Shown: positions 28,329-37,069, numbered from the stretch's first letter. The stretch: DNA of 64,000 nucleotides from Janthinobacterium sp. FW305-129 (GCF_020858115.1 NZ_JACYMM010000007.1:248901-312900), one strand, 5' to 3'. Notes: generated from the sequence alone by a model not told the origin. Numbers and translations are program-made.

Positions 28329-31250
28329 TCAGAAACGAAGGCCCAGCGTGACGCGCGCCGTGCGGCCCGGTCCCGGCATCAGGCTCAGGGTCAGCGGATC
28401 GAGGTAGTAGCGGTCCGTCAGGTTGTCCACTGCCACGTCGACGGTGGCGTTGGGCGTGATCTTGTAGCTGGCGAACAGGTCGGCCAGGGTGTACGCCTGC
28501 GTCAGCACCTGCGGCGAGGTGCCCGTCCACGACTGCCACACGGCCTTGTCGTCCTGGCGCGCCAGCGGATGGCCGACGTGCGTCAGGCGCGTGCCGACAG
28601 TGAGTTTTTCCTGCAGCCAGCGCGTGCCCAGGGTCAGGTTGGCGCTCAGCTTGGGCTGGATATGGTTGCTCACGTAGGAGCTGCTAAAGCCGATGGGCGA
28701 GCAGTCGGGCGTGTTCCAGATATCCGATGGCCACTTGCTGGCCTTGCGCAAATAGGCCGCCGTGGCCGCGTCGCAGATCAGGGTCTTGCGGTTCCAGGTG
28801 CCGGAAAAGTCGGCAAACACGCTCCCCCGGTCATAGGACGACTGCAGTTCGATGCCCGAGACGCTGTATTTGTCCGTATTCGCCATCGAGAAATTCTGCG
28901 CGTAGGCCGGCAAGTCGGGAATCGGACGGCGCGTGATGTAGCCGTGGGTGACGTTGTCGAAATACGCCACGCGCAGGCGCAGCTTGTCGGCGGCGCTCCA
29001 TACGCCATCCTTGACCAGGCTCACGCCGATCTCGCGGTTGTGGCTGCGCTCGGCATTCAAGGGCGACGAATACGTGGCCGAGAAGCCCATTGTCGACTCA
29101 TACAGGCTGGGCATGCGCAGGCCGCGCGCATCGCGCAGGAACAGGCTGACGCTGTCGGACAGGCGCGCCGTCAGCGCAAACGTGGGCGCAAAACCGTGGT
29201 CCTTGCGGCGGATCGGCTTGCTGTAGCTGAACAGGCCGGGGATGGCGTCGCGGAAGACATAATCATTGCCGCTCCAGTCGGCGACCTGCGAGACGTCCAG
29301 CGGCGCCGGCTCGGCGCCGTAGTTTTCCACCATGCCGCCCACCAGCGCGGGATTGGTGGCGGGCGTGAACCGGCCCTGCGCATCCTGGTACCACTTCGCT
29401 GCGCCGAGCTGATCGCCGTCCTTGTCCCACATGGTGACCCATTGCCAGCCTTGTGGCTGGTATTGCTGTTCCGCGCGGCGGTTGCGGTCGCGCGTATCGA
29501 AGCGCTGGAAGCGCCCGCCGGCCTCGACACTCAGCCAGTCGCGTGCCTGCCACTGCAGCGAGGCGAATGCGCTTTGCTCGTGGCGTTTGCCGTTGCGCAG
29601 GGTGTGATTGGCGTTCAGGTCGTCGTCGAGGATGCGCACGCTGTCGGCCGGGCCGATATCTTCATTTTGCAAGGACAGGCCGTAATCGAGCTTGAGTGGG
29701 CCCATGCCGGTGGCGAAGCGCGAGGTATTCGTCAGGTCGGCGCCGACCCTGCGCGCCTGGTTCTTCGCCAGGTACAGTACTTCCACGCATTCCTTGCATT
29801 CGTGGTCGCCTGGATTGGTCTTGCCTTCCAGCGGATTGCTGAAGATGTCGCCGTTGCGCGACTTGCTCTGCATGTCCGTCAGCCACAGGTTGGCCTTCAG
29901 GTCGATCAGGTTCTGGCCTTCCGGCTTCCACTCGTAGCGCGCCGTCAGCGCGTTGGTGCGCACCTGGCTGGGGTCCCATTGCGGGATGCTGCCGGTGCTG
30001 TTGCGGTAGATTTGCGAGGGCATGATTTCGCCATAGCTGCTGTCGAAATAGCGGTAGCCCAGCTCCAGTTTCTGGGCGTGCGGCAGGCGCAGGTTGGCCT
30101 TCAGCAGGGCCGAAGTGGTGCGGTTGGCCGTGTTCAGCACTTCGTCGCCTTTCTTGAAGAACTGCGTCACGCCATTGTCGTCGCCCCATTCGTTGAGCAT
30201 TTGATAGCGTTCGAAGCCGCGCGTGCCGGCAAAATAATTGCCGATGCTGCGCTGGCTGATGGCGGCCACCAGGTCGTAGTCGTCCTGGCGCGTGGCCACG
30301 GCGATGCTGCCAAAACCGCTGCGCGGGTCGCCCAGCTTGTTGCGCCGCGTGCGCGGCGTACTGCCGAAATCGGCGGGCGCCGAGACGCTGTTGTCCTGGA
30401 TGCCGCCGCGCAGGCGCACGCCCGTGCGCTGGCCCGGTCGCAGGATGTCTTCCGGTCGCAGGGTCTGCATGCTGACCATGCCGCCGATGGCGCCCGCGCC
30501 TTGCGCCGACAGGTTCGGGCCCTTGTCGATGCGGATGGCGCTGATCAGGTCAGGGTCGATGTAGCTGCGGTCGGCGATGCCCGCGTAACCGCGGTAGACG
30601 GTGGACGATTGCAGGCTGCCGTCGATCAGCACGGGCACGCGGCCCTGGCCCTGCATGCCGCGCACGTTGACGTCGACGGCGCCGCTGTTGCGGCTGTCGC
30701 CCACCTGCACGCCGGCCACGCCCTTGAAGATATCGGCCGGCGACGTGCCGCGGAAGCGTTCGATCTGCTCGCGCCCGATGTAGGCGGACGATGCGGACGT
30801 GACGTAGGGCAGGTCGGCCGGATCCGTGTCGTCCGCCTCGAACGTGCCGCTGCCGCCCTGGCCAGTCACGCGCAGGGTGCCGATCTGCACCGCGCCGGCA
30901 GAGACAGGCGCAGGCGCGCTGATGATGATGGTCGTGCTGCCTTGCAGCTGCGCCTGCAGGCCGCTGCCGGCCAGCAGCTGGCGCAGCGCCTCGGGCAGCG
31001 AATGCCGGCCTTGCAGCGGCGCGCTTTGCCGTCCCTGCGTCAGGCGCGCGTCGGCCAGCAGCACCATGCCGGCCTGGCGCGCCAGTTCGTTCAGCGCGCG
31101 GTTCAGTGGCTGTGCGGGGATGTGCCATTCCACCTGCGCCGCCGGCGCGGCGGCAGCATGCACGGCGGGCGTGGCGAAGGCCAGGCCGATGGCGAGGAAG
31201 AGGGGGGACAGGCGGGCGTGCAAGGGAGGGCGCGGTGGAGTCATATGCAT
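28329..31250 (-). CDS. TonB-dependent heme/hemophore-type receptor with STN signalling domain
   Basis: A 973-residue outer-membrane receptor. A signal peptide (about 1-33) is followed by a secretin/TonB short N-terminal (STN) domain (about 40-112, from VEWHIPAQPLNRALNELARQ). The STN domain lets receptors signal to a FecR-type anti-sigma factor. The plug has RFRGTSPADIFKGVAGVQV and the HasR/HmuR-like GPNLSAQGAGAIGGMVSMQTL; the barrel ends in ARVTLGLRF. The neighbouring sigma factor, FecR and heme oxygenase point to heme or hemophore uptake like HasR. I use the ATG at 31250 (AGGAAA upstream); an upstream in-frame start at 31304 overlaps the Fur site. Confidence 0.93.
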   Translation of the reverse strand: MHMTPPRPPLHARLSPLFLAIGLAFATPAVHAAAAPAAQVEWHIPAQPLNRALNELARQAGMVLLADARLTQGRQSAPLQGRHSLPEALRQLLAGSGLQAQLQGSTTIIISAPAPVSAGAVQIGTLRVTGQGGSGTFEADDTDPADLPYVTSASSAYIGREQIERFRGTSPADIFKGVAGVQVGDSRNSGAVDVNVRGMQGQGRVPVLIDGSLQSSTVYRGYAGIADRSYIDPDLISAIRIDKGPNLSAQGAGAIGGMVSMQTLRPEDILRPGQRTGVRLRGGIQDNSVSAPADFGSTPRTRRNKLGDPRSGFGSIAVATRQDDYDLVAAISQRSIGNYFAGTRGFERYQMLNEWGDDNGVTQFFKKGDEVLNTANRTTSALLKANLRLPHAQKLELGYRYFDSSYGEIMPSQIYRNSTGSIPQWDPSQVRTNALTARYEWKPEGQNLIDLKANLWLTDMQSKSRNGDIFSNPLEGKTNPGDHECKECVEVLYLAKNQARRVGADLTNTSRFATGMGPLKLDYGLSLQNEDIGPADSVRILDDDLNANHTLRNGKRHEQSAFASLQWQARDWLSVEAGGRFQRFDTRDRNRRAEQQYQPQGWQWVTMWDKDGDQLGAAKWYQDAQGRFTPATNPALVGGMVENYGAEPAPLDVSQVADWSGNDYVFRDAIPGLFSYSKPIRRKDHGFAPTFALTARLSDSVSLFLRDARGLRMPSLYESTMGFSATYSSPLNAERSHNREIGVSLVKDGVWSAADKLRLRVAYFDNVTHGYITRRPIPDLPAYAQNFSMANTDKYSVSGIELQSSYDRGSVFADFSGTWNRKTLICDAATAAYLRKASKWPSDIWNTPDCSPIGFSSSYVSNHIQPKLSANLTLGTRWLQEKLTVGTRLTHVGHPLARQDDKAVWQSWTGTSPQVLTQAYTLADLFASYKITPNATVDVAVDNLTDRYYLDPLTLSLMPGPGRTARVTLGLRF

Positions 31251-31288
31251 GTTTTTCCTATGGTGGTGTGGTGATCCTTCATAGTTAA

Positions 31289-31308
31289 AACGAATGAGTA
31301 TCATTTAC
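31289..31308 (-). promoter_or_regulatory. Fur-like box upstream of heme receptor
   Basis: AACGAATGAGTATCATTTAC matches the Fur consensus in the core AATGAGTATCATT with a few deviations. It is 39-58 bases before the receptor start and between it and fecR, giving the receptor its own iron-controlled promoter besides the sigma-factor one. Confidence 0.72.
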
Positions 31309-31350
31309 CCTGACGTGCGGATGCATTTTATTTCGCGACATGGGGACGCA

Positions 31351-32358
31351 TCAGCGGGCGACGATATGCAGCTTGCCGTCCTGGCGCAGCAGGCGCACGG
31401 GCAAGGCCAGCGGCAGGGCGGCGGCAAATTGCGCCGGCAGCTTGGCGTCGAAGCTGCCGTTCAGGCGCAGGCCGGCCAGGGCCGGGTCGTCTAGCACGAG
31501 GCCCGAATCGCCATAGCGCTCGAATTCGGCCAGCGCCTCGGCCAGGGTGGCGTCCTCGAAATCGAGGCGCCCGGCACGCCAGTTGCCCACCGCTTGCGCG
31601 CTGACCCTGGCCAGCGCTTGCATGCCCTGCGGCGTGACGGTGACCGTGTCGCCCGCCCGCAGCACTTCGGCATGCGCGCCGGCTTCGCTTTCCACGCGCA
31701 CCGTGCCTTGCGCCACGCTGACCTGTGTCGTGGCGCCCACGTGGCGCACTGAAAAATGCGTGCCCAGTACCGTCGCCGTGGCCGCTCCCGCGATGACCTG
31801 GAACGGACGCGCAGGGTCGGCGTGGACATGGAACATGGCCTGGCCGCGCAGCAGGCGCACGCTGCGCCGGTCGCGGTACAGGGCCACGTCGACGGCGCTG
31901 CCGCTATCGAGTTCGATGCGGCTGCCGTCGGGCAGGACTTGCGTGGCGAACTGGCCGCGCGCCGTGCTGTAGTCGTGCTGGAAGCCGGGGCGCTGCAGAT
32001 GGCTGGCCAGCGGCCAGGCCAGCAGACCGCACAGCAGCAGGCAGCCGCCGGCCAGCGCGCCGCGCGGCGGGAAGGAGGCCGCCTGGCGCAGCCGCTGCAG
32101 CAGCGATGACGGCGTGCCCGCCGCCGGGGCGGGCTGGCTGAAGGCCGCCACGCGCTGCGCCGGCAGACTGGCCAGCAGCGCATCGGTGCGGGCCAGCGCC
32201 TCCCAGGCCTGCTGGTGGCGCGTGTCCGCTGCCAGCCATTGCCGCCATGCCGCCAGTTCGTGCGCGGCCAGGCCTGCGTCGTGGCGCAGCAGCCATTGCG
32301 CCGCCAGGAAGTCGATGTCGTCGGCCGTCGTGTCTTGTGATGTCATGTGCTGTTTCAT
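31351..32358 (-). CDS. FecR-family anti-sigma factor / signal transducer
   Basis: A 335-residue inner-membrane protein. The N-terminal cytoplasmic domain carries the FecR motif AAQWLLRHDAGLAAHELAAWRQWLAAD that binds the sigma factor. One membrane helix is at about 100-116 (GGCLLLCGLLAWPLASHL). The periplasmic FecR domain (about 125-220) and an STN-like C-terminal end (LNGSFDAKLPAQFAAALP) receive the receptor signal. It overlaps the sigma-factor stop by four bases (ATGA). It probably both inhibits and activates the sigma factor, as FecR and HasS do. Confidence 0.93.
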   Translation of the reverse strand: MKQHMTSQDTTADDIDFLAAQWLLRHDAGLAAHELAAWRQWLAADTRHQQAWEALARTDALLASLPAQRVAAFSQPAPAAGTPSSLLQRLRQAASFPPRGALAGGCLLLCGLLAWPLASHLQRPGFQHDYSTARGQFATQVLPDGSRIELDSGSAVDVALYRDRRSVRLLRGQAMFHVHADPARPFQVIAGAATATVLGTHFSVRHVGATTQVSVAQGTVRVESEAGAHAEVLRAGDTVTVTPQGMQALARVSAQAVGNWRAGRLDFEDATLAEALAEFERYGDSGLVLDDPALAGLRLNGSFDAKLPAQFAAALPLALPVRLLRQDGKLHIVAR

Positions 32359-32891
32359 AGCGTATCCCGCTCGGGCAAGCCTTTTTTACAGGCGAGCATG
32401 CCGTTGATGATGTGTTTTTCCACCATGTTGACGGAGATACCCATCTGGGCGGCGATCTCGATCTGGCTCAGGCCATCGAACTTGTACAGCGCGAAAGCCT
32501 GGCGGCAGCGCGGCGGCAAGGCCTCGATGATGGCCAGCAGGCGTTCCATGGTTTGCCGGTCGTGCAGCCGTTGCTCGGGTTCATCGGCACGCGGCGCGCG
32601 CAGTTGCAGGTGCGGCTCGTCGAGCGCGTCATGGGGCCGTCTCTGGCGCAAGCGCTGTTCATCGATGGCGATGTTTTTCGCCGTGACGTACAGCAGGGCG
32701 CGCTGGCCGCTGTCGGGCGGCGTATCGCCATGCAGGGCGCGGGCGCCTCCTTGCAGGGTAGGCGCGTCGCCGAGCGGCTTGCGTGCCAGGAGGCGGGCGT
32801 AGGCTTCCTGCACCACGTCCTGTGCCTTGTCGCGGCATCCGGTGGAGCGCGAAATCAGGCGCAGCAATTCCTGGTAATAGCGTTCAAGCAC
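32355..32891 (-). CDS. ECF sigma factor, FecI/HasI-like
   Basis: A 178-residue extracytoplasmic-function sigma factor. Region 2 reads ERYYQELLRLISRSTGCRDKAQDVVQEAYARLL. Region 4 contains LPPRCRQAFALYKFDGLSQIEIAAQMGISVNMVEKHI, the iron-starvation subgroup pattern. I choose the GTG at 32891 because GGGGA lies eight bases upstream and the resulting length matches FecI/HasI. An in-frame ATG at 32936 would leave the start almost inside the Fur box. It should direct transcription of the heme receptor when heme occupies it. Confidence 0.9.
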   Translation of the reverse strand: MLERYYQELLRLISRSTGCRDKAQDVVQEAYARLLARKPLGDAPTLQGGARALHGDTPPDSGQRALLYVTAKNIAIDEQRLRQRRPHDALDEPHLQLRAPRADEPEQRLHDRQTMERLLAIIEALPPRCRQAFALYKFDGLSQIEIAAQMGISVNMVEKHIINGMLACKKGLPERDTL

Positions 32892-32941
32892 CGCGCATGT
32901 CCCCGTGATCAAAGCGCGCCATGATAGCAAGCTCATCAAAT

Positions 32942-32962
32942 AATAACAAGAATCATTCTCAT
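32942..32962 (-). promoter_or_regulatory. Fur-like box upstream of ECF sigma gene
   Basis: On the minus strand ATGAGAATGATTCTTGTTATT carries the GAGAATGATTCT core of Fur sites. It lies 51-71 bases before the GTG start. Low iron would thus permit synthesis of the sigma factor, and heme would then activate it. Confidence 0.75.
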
Positions 32963-33223
32963 CTGGTGTTTTTTGAGGTGCCGGATAACGCTGGATATTT
33001 TTGGCAATGCAGACAATAATCGGCAGCAGAAGGCGCTGTCGCGGACATGATTACCCTGTATTATCGATTTTATCGATGCTAACTAGGTATATTTTCCGTT
33101 TTACATCGATCTTCATGCCATGCATAATCTGTTGCAACTGAAGCCAGACAATCAGCCGCAGCCGTCATTCGCCTGCAGCTGCTTGCGGTTTTGACATCCT
33201 CCACTTTCTGCCAGGAACCTACA

Positions 33224-33790
33224 ATGAAAAAACTGCTCGCTTTTATCGCCGCCGCCGGCTTCTCGCTGTCCGCCGTTGCCGCTCCTGAAGTCTATGTCAT
33301 CGATGGCAGCCACACTTTCCCCCGTTTCGAGTACACCCACATGGGCTTCTCGACGCAGCAAAGCCGTTTCAATAACACCACCGGCAAGGTCACGCTGGAC
33401 CGCGCCGCCAAGACGGGCGCCGTCGAAGTGTTGATCGACACCAAATCCGTCGATACGGGTTCGACCCTGTTCAACTCGCACATCCAGGGTGAAGACTTCC
33501 TCGACACGGCCAAGTACCCGGTCGCCACCTACAAGTCGACCAAGTTCAATTTCGACGGTGACAAGCTGGCCTCCGTGGAAGGTAACCTGACCCTGAAAGG
33601 CGTGACCAAGCCAGTGACCCTGACCGTCACCTCGTTTACCTGCGCACCGCACCCGATGCTGAAAAAAGACGCTTGCGGCGCCAACGCCACGGCCAAGATC
33701 AAGCGCTCGGAATTCAACGCCGGCAAATATGCGCCAGCCGTCAGCGATGATGTCACTTTGACGTTTGCCATCGAAGCGATCAAACAGTAA
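33224..33790 (+). CDS. YceI-family periplasmic protein
   Basis: A 188-residue secreted lipocalin-like protein. The signal peptide is about residues 1-19 (ending SAVAAPE). The mature chain has YVIDGSHTFPRFEYTHMGFS, the SHTxxxFxxxHMG motif of YceI, then FDTAKYPVATYKSTKF and GNLTLKGVTKPVTL. YceI proteins bind isoprenoids such as ubiquinone-8 and help in base or stress conditions. The start is the ATG at 33224 with an AGGAA site; an upstream in-frame start is unlikely. Stand-alone gene with its own terminator. Confidence 0.94.
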   Translation: MKKLLAFIAAAGFSLSAVAAPEVYVIDGSHTFPRFEYTHMGFSTQQSRFNNTTGKVTLDRAAKTGAVEVLIDTKSVDTGSTLFNSHIQGEDFLDTAKYPVATYKSTKFNFDGDKLASVEGNLTLKGVTKPVTLTVTSFTCAPHPMLKKDACGANATAKIKRSEFNAGKYAPAVSDDVTLTFAIEAIKQ

Positions 33791-33809
33791 TCGTTGGCTG
33801 CAGGATGCA

Positions 33810-33846
33810 AAATGGCGGCGGACTTCGGTCCGCCGCCATTTTTTTA
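33810..33846 (+). terminator. Intrinsic terminator after yceI-type gene
   Basis: ATGGCGGCGGAC and GTCCGCCGCCAT form a 12-bp stem with loop TTCG, followed by seven T. It also sits at the end of the convergent monooxygenase gene. Confidence 0.94.
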
Positions 33847-33863
33847 TCTGCTTGCCTCTGCCA

Positions 33864-35672
33864 TCACGCCAGGTGATGCACCTCCTGCTGCCCGTACACG
33901 GGCGTGTTCAAGCCTTCCATGCGCGCCTTCAGCTGCAGCGACAGGTATTGCGAATAGTGGCGCGACTGGTGCAGGTTACCGCCGTGGAACCACAGCGCTT
34001 GCTGCTGCGTGGGTTTCCACATATTGCGCTGTTCGCCCTCCCACGGGCCCGGGTCCTTCGTCGTGGCGGAGCCGAGTCCCCACACCTTGCCCACTTTATT
34101 TGCCACTTCGGGCGAGATCAGGTCAGCCGCCCAGCCATTCATGGAGCCGTAGCCGGTGGCGTACACCACCAGGTCGGCCGGCAGTTCCGTGCCGTCGGAC
34201 AGCACGATGGAATGGCTTTTCAGCTCCTGCACGCCGACGCCGCTTTTCAGCTTGATCTTGCCGTCGGCGACCAGCTCGGAGGCACCCACGTCGATGTAGT
34301 AGCCGGAGCCGCGGCGCAGGTATTTCATGAACAGGCCGGAATCGTCGTCGCCGAAATCGAGCATGAAGCCCCGTTCTTCCAGGCGCGCATAAAAATCCGC
34401 ATCGCGCTCGCGGATGGCCTGGAAGACGGGTTTCTGGAAGTCGGCCAGGATTTTATAGGGGATCGAGGCGAACGTCAGGTCGGCCTTGTTTGTGGTCATG
34501 CCGGCCGCCAGCGCCCGTTCCGAATACAGGTCGCCCAAGGCCAGGTCCATCAAGGAATCGGACTTGACGATGTGCGTCGACGAGCGCTGCACCATGGTCA
34601 CGTCCACGCCCGCTTCCCACAGGGCGGCGCAGATATCGTGCGCGGAATTGTTCGCGCCGATGACCACCACCTTCTTGCCGGCATACGCGTCCGGCCCCGG
34701 ATGCTGCGACGAGTGCTGCTGCTCGCCCTGGAACACGTCCATGCCTTTGAACTTCGGCATGTTCGCCTTGCCCGACATGCCCGTGGCCAGCACCAGCTGC
34801 TGCGGCTTCAGGGTGACGGGCTGGCCGTCGCGCAGCACCTGCACCGTCCACTCGCCCGTGGCCTCGTCGAAGCTGGCCGATTCGCACGACGTCGAACCCC
34901 AGTAGTTCAGTTCCATCACCTTGGTGTACATTTCCAGCCAGTCGCCGACCTTGTCCTTCGGCGTGAAGACGGGCCAGTTGTCGGGAAAGGGGATATACGG
35001 CATGTGGTCGTACCAGACGGGGTCGTGCAGGCACAGCGACTTGTAGCGCTTGCGCCAGCTGTCGCCGGGGCGCGCATTTTTTTCGATGATGATGGTGGGG
35101 ACATTGAGCTGGCGCAGCCGCGCGCCGAGCGCGATGCCGCCCTGGCCGCCGCCGATGATGACGCAGTAGGGCTGGCGTGCGTAACCGAGCTCCTTTGCTT
35201 CCTGCTCGCGGTGTTCCAGCCAGCTGCTGCGGTTCGTGCGCGCGCCATGTTCGGCGCCCATGGGACGGCGGCCACCCCTGGCTTCCTCAAAGCCCTTCAA
35301 TTCGCTCATGGTGGTGAGCAGGGTCCAGATCCTGCCGTCGCGGATGCGGATGAAGCCCGTGCCGCGTCCCACGCCCGTTTCCACCGTGATCCAGCATTGC
35401 AGCACGCCGCCCGCTTCCACCGCATGTTCGCCGCCGGCGATGCGGATGGAGACGGGCTGCACGGCGCCCAGCTGGGCGGCCAGCATGGCGGCGATCTGTT
35501 CGCGGCCCTCCAGGGTTTTCAGGTTCCAGGTAAACAGCACCAGGTCGCGCCAGTAGCCATCCTGTTCGAACAGCTGCGCGGCGGCCGTGCCGTCGCCGGC
35601 GCGCAGGGCACCTTCGAGCTGCTCCAGGATGCCGGCCACGGCCAGGTCGTGCGGGTTGATTTCGGTTTGCAT
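33864..35672 (-). CDS. Flavin-containing monooxygenase with N-terminal NTF2-like domain
   Basis: A 602-residue FAD/NADPH monooxygenase. Residues about 1-135 look like an NTF2/SnoaL-type domain. From about 168 the FAD fold begins (CVIIGGGQGGIALGARLRQL), followed by the FMO/BVMO fingerprint-like FQGEQQHSSQH (canonical FxGxxxHxxx[Y/F/W] with His at the last place). The NADPH fold is VVVIGANNSAHDICAAL and the ATGYG motif is near residue 525. Likely substrates are ketones, amines or sulfides. A GAF/Fis regulator lies 143 bases upstream on the same strand. A porin and a serine hydrolase lie beyond. A role in Baeyer-Villiger-type catabolism is inferred. Confidence 0.88.
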   Translation of the reverse strand: MQTEINPHDLAVAGILEQLEGALRAGDGTAAAQLFEQDGYWRDLVLFTWNLKTLEGREQIAAMLAAQLGAVQPVSIRIAGGEHAVEAGGVLQCWITVETGVGRGTGFIRIRDGRIWTLLTTMSELKGFEEARGGRRPMGAEHGARTNRSSWLEHREQEAKELGYARQPYCVIIGGGQGGIALGARLRQLNVPTIIIEKNARPGDSWRKRYKSLCLHDPVWYDHMPYIPFPDNWPVFTPKDKVGDWLEMYTKVMELNYWGSTSCESASFDEATGEWTVQVLRDGQPVTLKPQQLVLATGMSGKANMPKFKGMDVFQGEQQHSSQHPGPDAYAGKKVVVIGANNSAHDICAALWEAGVDVTMVQRSSTHIVKSDSLMDLALGDLYSERALAAGMTTNKADLTFASIPYKILADFQKPVFQAIRERDADFYARLEERGFMLDFGDDDSGLFMKYLRRGSGYYIDVGASELVADGKIKLKSGVGVQELKSHSIVLSDGTELPADLVVYATGYGSMNGWAADLISPEVANKVGKVWGLGSATTKDPGPWEGEQRNMWKPTQQQALWFHGGNLHQSRHYSQYLSLQLKARMEGLNTPVYGQQEVHHLA

Positions 35673-35757
35673 CGTGTCTCCTCCAAGTCTGCTGACTTTA
35701 TGATGGGATGCGGCTGTGTTGCCGCTGACGATGTTGTAACACTGGCGTTCTGGCGCC

Positions 35758-35803
35758 GCATCCCGCAGTGCAGCATGGTGGCGAATGAGACGGAAATCTC
35801 AGC
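35758..35803 (-). promoter_or_regulatory. Conserved cis module, copy 1 (monooxygenase promoter)
   Basis: The module starts GCATCCCGCAGTGCAGCATG and ends with the dyad TGAGACGGAAATCTCA (35786-35801). It matches the module at 37023-37069: 18 of the first 21 bases are the same, plus the TGAGAC/TCTCA arms. The dyad lies about 115 bases upstream of the monooxygenase start. Probable operator for the adjacent Fis-type regulator. Confidence 0.7.
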
Positions 35804-35815
35804 TTTTCGGATGGG

Positions 35816-36958
35816 CTACTGGCGGTGCGGCGGCACGATGTGCAGCTGCTTGAGGCGCCGGTACAGGGTGGCGCGCGAGACGCCCAGCATGGCCGCCGCC
35901 TGCAGCGGGCGCCATTTGGCGGCGTTCATGGCGTTGACGATGCGCGTGCGCTCGGCCAGCTCCTGCGGCGTGCAGGCCGGCGCGTCTTGCGTCACGGGGA
36001 CGGCGCTCTTGATGTGCGCACGCACGCTGGCCTGGCGCAGCGGCGCGCGTATGCGCGCGTGCAGCCAGGTGCTTCCGCCCGCCAGACGCAGGGACAGCAG
36101 ATTGTGTCCCGCGCGCGCATCGAACAGCCGTTCGGCGCGCACTTCCAGCACCTCGGCGACGGGGCGCGGCAGGGCGCCCAGCCCGGGGATGACCTCGCAC
36201 GCGCAGCGGTTGGCGGCGACGATGTCGCCATGTTCATCGATGGCGAGCAGCATTTCCGGCTGCACTTCGACGAAATGGCGGTTGCGGTGCGCCAGCAGGA
36301 TGCAGCAGTGGCTGTAGGACGTGAGGAAAAAGCCGTCCTCGATCAGCGTTGCGCCCTGGCGCACCAGCTGTTTCACCAGGCGCTGACTGTCGCGCGCGTC
36401 GGGCGAACGCAATGCCGAGGCATCGAGCACGCCGATCAAGTCGCCGTGCGGCGAAAAGATCGGTGCGGCGCTGCAGGTCAGGCCCGTGAAGGCGGCGCGG
36501 AAATGGTCGGTCTTGTGCACGGTGATGGCTTCCTGGTCGAGCAGCACGGAGGCGATGCCGCACGTGCCTTCTTCCTCTTCCGACCAGCACGAACCGGGGT
36601 ACAGGCCCGCCTTCTTGAAATCCTTGCGCTGGTCCGTGTCGGCCGCGTAGTCGATGGTCACGCCGCGCGCGTTGGCGAGGATGACGCAGTAGCCCGCTTC
36701 GCGCACCATGGCGTGCAGGCGCGGCAGGCACTGGCCCGTGGAGCGCAGAAAATTTTCCTCGGATTGCTGGATGGCGCGCAGCTCGGCGCCCGTCAGGATG
36801 CGCGGCCCCGTGGTGGAGGCGGGATCGAGCCGGTAATCGTCCAGCGAACGCCGGTACGACGACGCCAGCCGGGCCGTGTCGGCCCCCGGATGGACGATGC
36901 GGCCGGCGATCAGGTCGCGCACGCGGTCGATATGGCTGGTCTGGCGGACGTAGGGCAT
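35816..36958 (-). CDS. GAF-domain / Fis-type HTH transcriptional regulator (AcoR-like, no AAA+ domain)
   Basis: A 380-residue regulator. The N-terminal 60 residues resemble the AcoR family start (ARLASSYRRSLDDYRLDP). A GAF domain spans about 85-195, with LYPGSCWSEEEEGTCGIAS typical of AcoR sensors, then a PAS-like region (about 215-300). A C-terminal Fis helix-turn-helix (AMNAAKWRPLQAAAMLGVSRATLYRRLKQL) ends it. The sigma-54-activating AAA+ domain with GAFTGA is absent, so it cannot be a classical bacterial enhancer-binding protein. It probably controls the monooxygenase, itself and the divergent porin through the shared cis modules. Confidence 0.88.
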   Translation of the reverse strand: MPYVRQTSHIDRVRDLIAGRIVHPGADTARLASSYRRSLDDYRLDPASTTGPRILTGAELRAIQQSEENFLRSTGQCLPRLHAMVREAGYCVILANARGVTIDYAADTDQRKDFKKAGLYPGSCWSEEEEGTCGIASVLLDQEAITVHKTDHFRAAFTGLTCSAAPIFSPHGDLIGVLDASALRSPDARDSQRLVKQLVRQGATLIEDGFFLTSYSHCCILLAHRNRHFVEVQPEMLLAIDEHGDIVAANRCACEVIPGLGALPRPVAEVLEVRAERLFDARAGHNLLSLRLAGGSTWLHARIRAPLRQASVRAHIKSAVPVTQDAPACTPQELAERTRIVNAMNAAKWRPLQAAAMLGVSRATLYRRLKQLHIVPPHRQ

Positions 36959-37022
36959 GGCGCTCTCCGGTGTCTCGGTATTTTGTATGGTTGACTGTTT
37001 GTAGCATGAAGGCGGGGATGGC

Positions 37023-37069
37023 GCATCCTGCGCTGCAGCATGGCGTGCGCGTGAGACGTTCGTCTCAGC
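37023..37069. promoter_or_regulatory. Conserved cis module, copy 2 (regulator/porin intergenic region)
   Basis: The module starts GCATCCTGCGCTGCAGCATG and ends with the perfect palindrome TGAGACGTTCGTCTCA (37052-37067). It lies about 94 bases before the regulator start on the minus strand and 100 bases before the porin start on the plus strand. It is in the same relative orientation to the minus-strand gene as copy 1. Confidence 0.72.

Noticed and set aside
28569..31274. A 901-codon plus-strand open frame opposite the heme receptor
   Set aside because: Receptor motifs (STN, plug, barrel end) are clear on the minus strand; the plus frame has no domain pattern.
35704..35764. GGGATGCGGC / GCCGCATCCC inverted repeat as a terminator
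   Set aside because: The arms are 40 bases apart with no T run, and it lies in a promoter region. It may be part of the cis module but does not look like a terminator.
33765..36317. An 850-codon plus-strand open frame opposite the monooxygenase and regulator
   Set aside because: It spans two well-supported minus-strand genes and their promoter, and its product is low-complexity.
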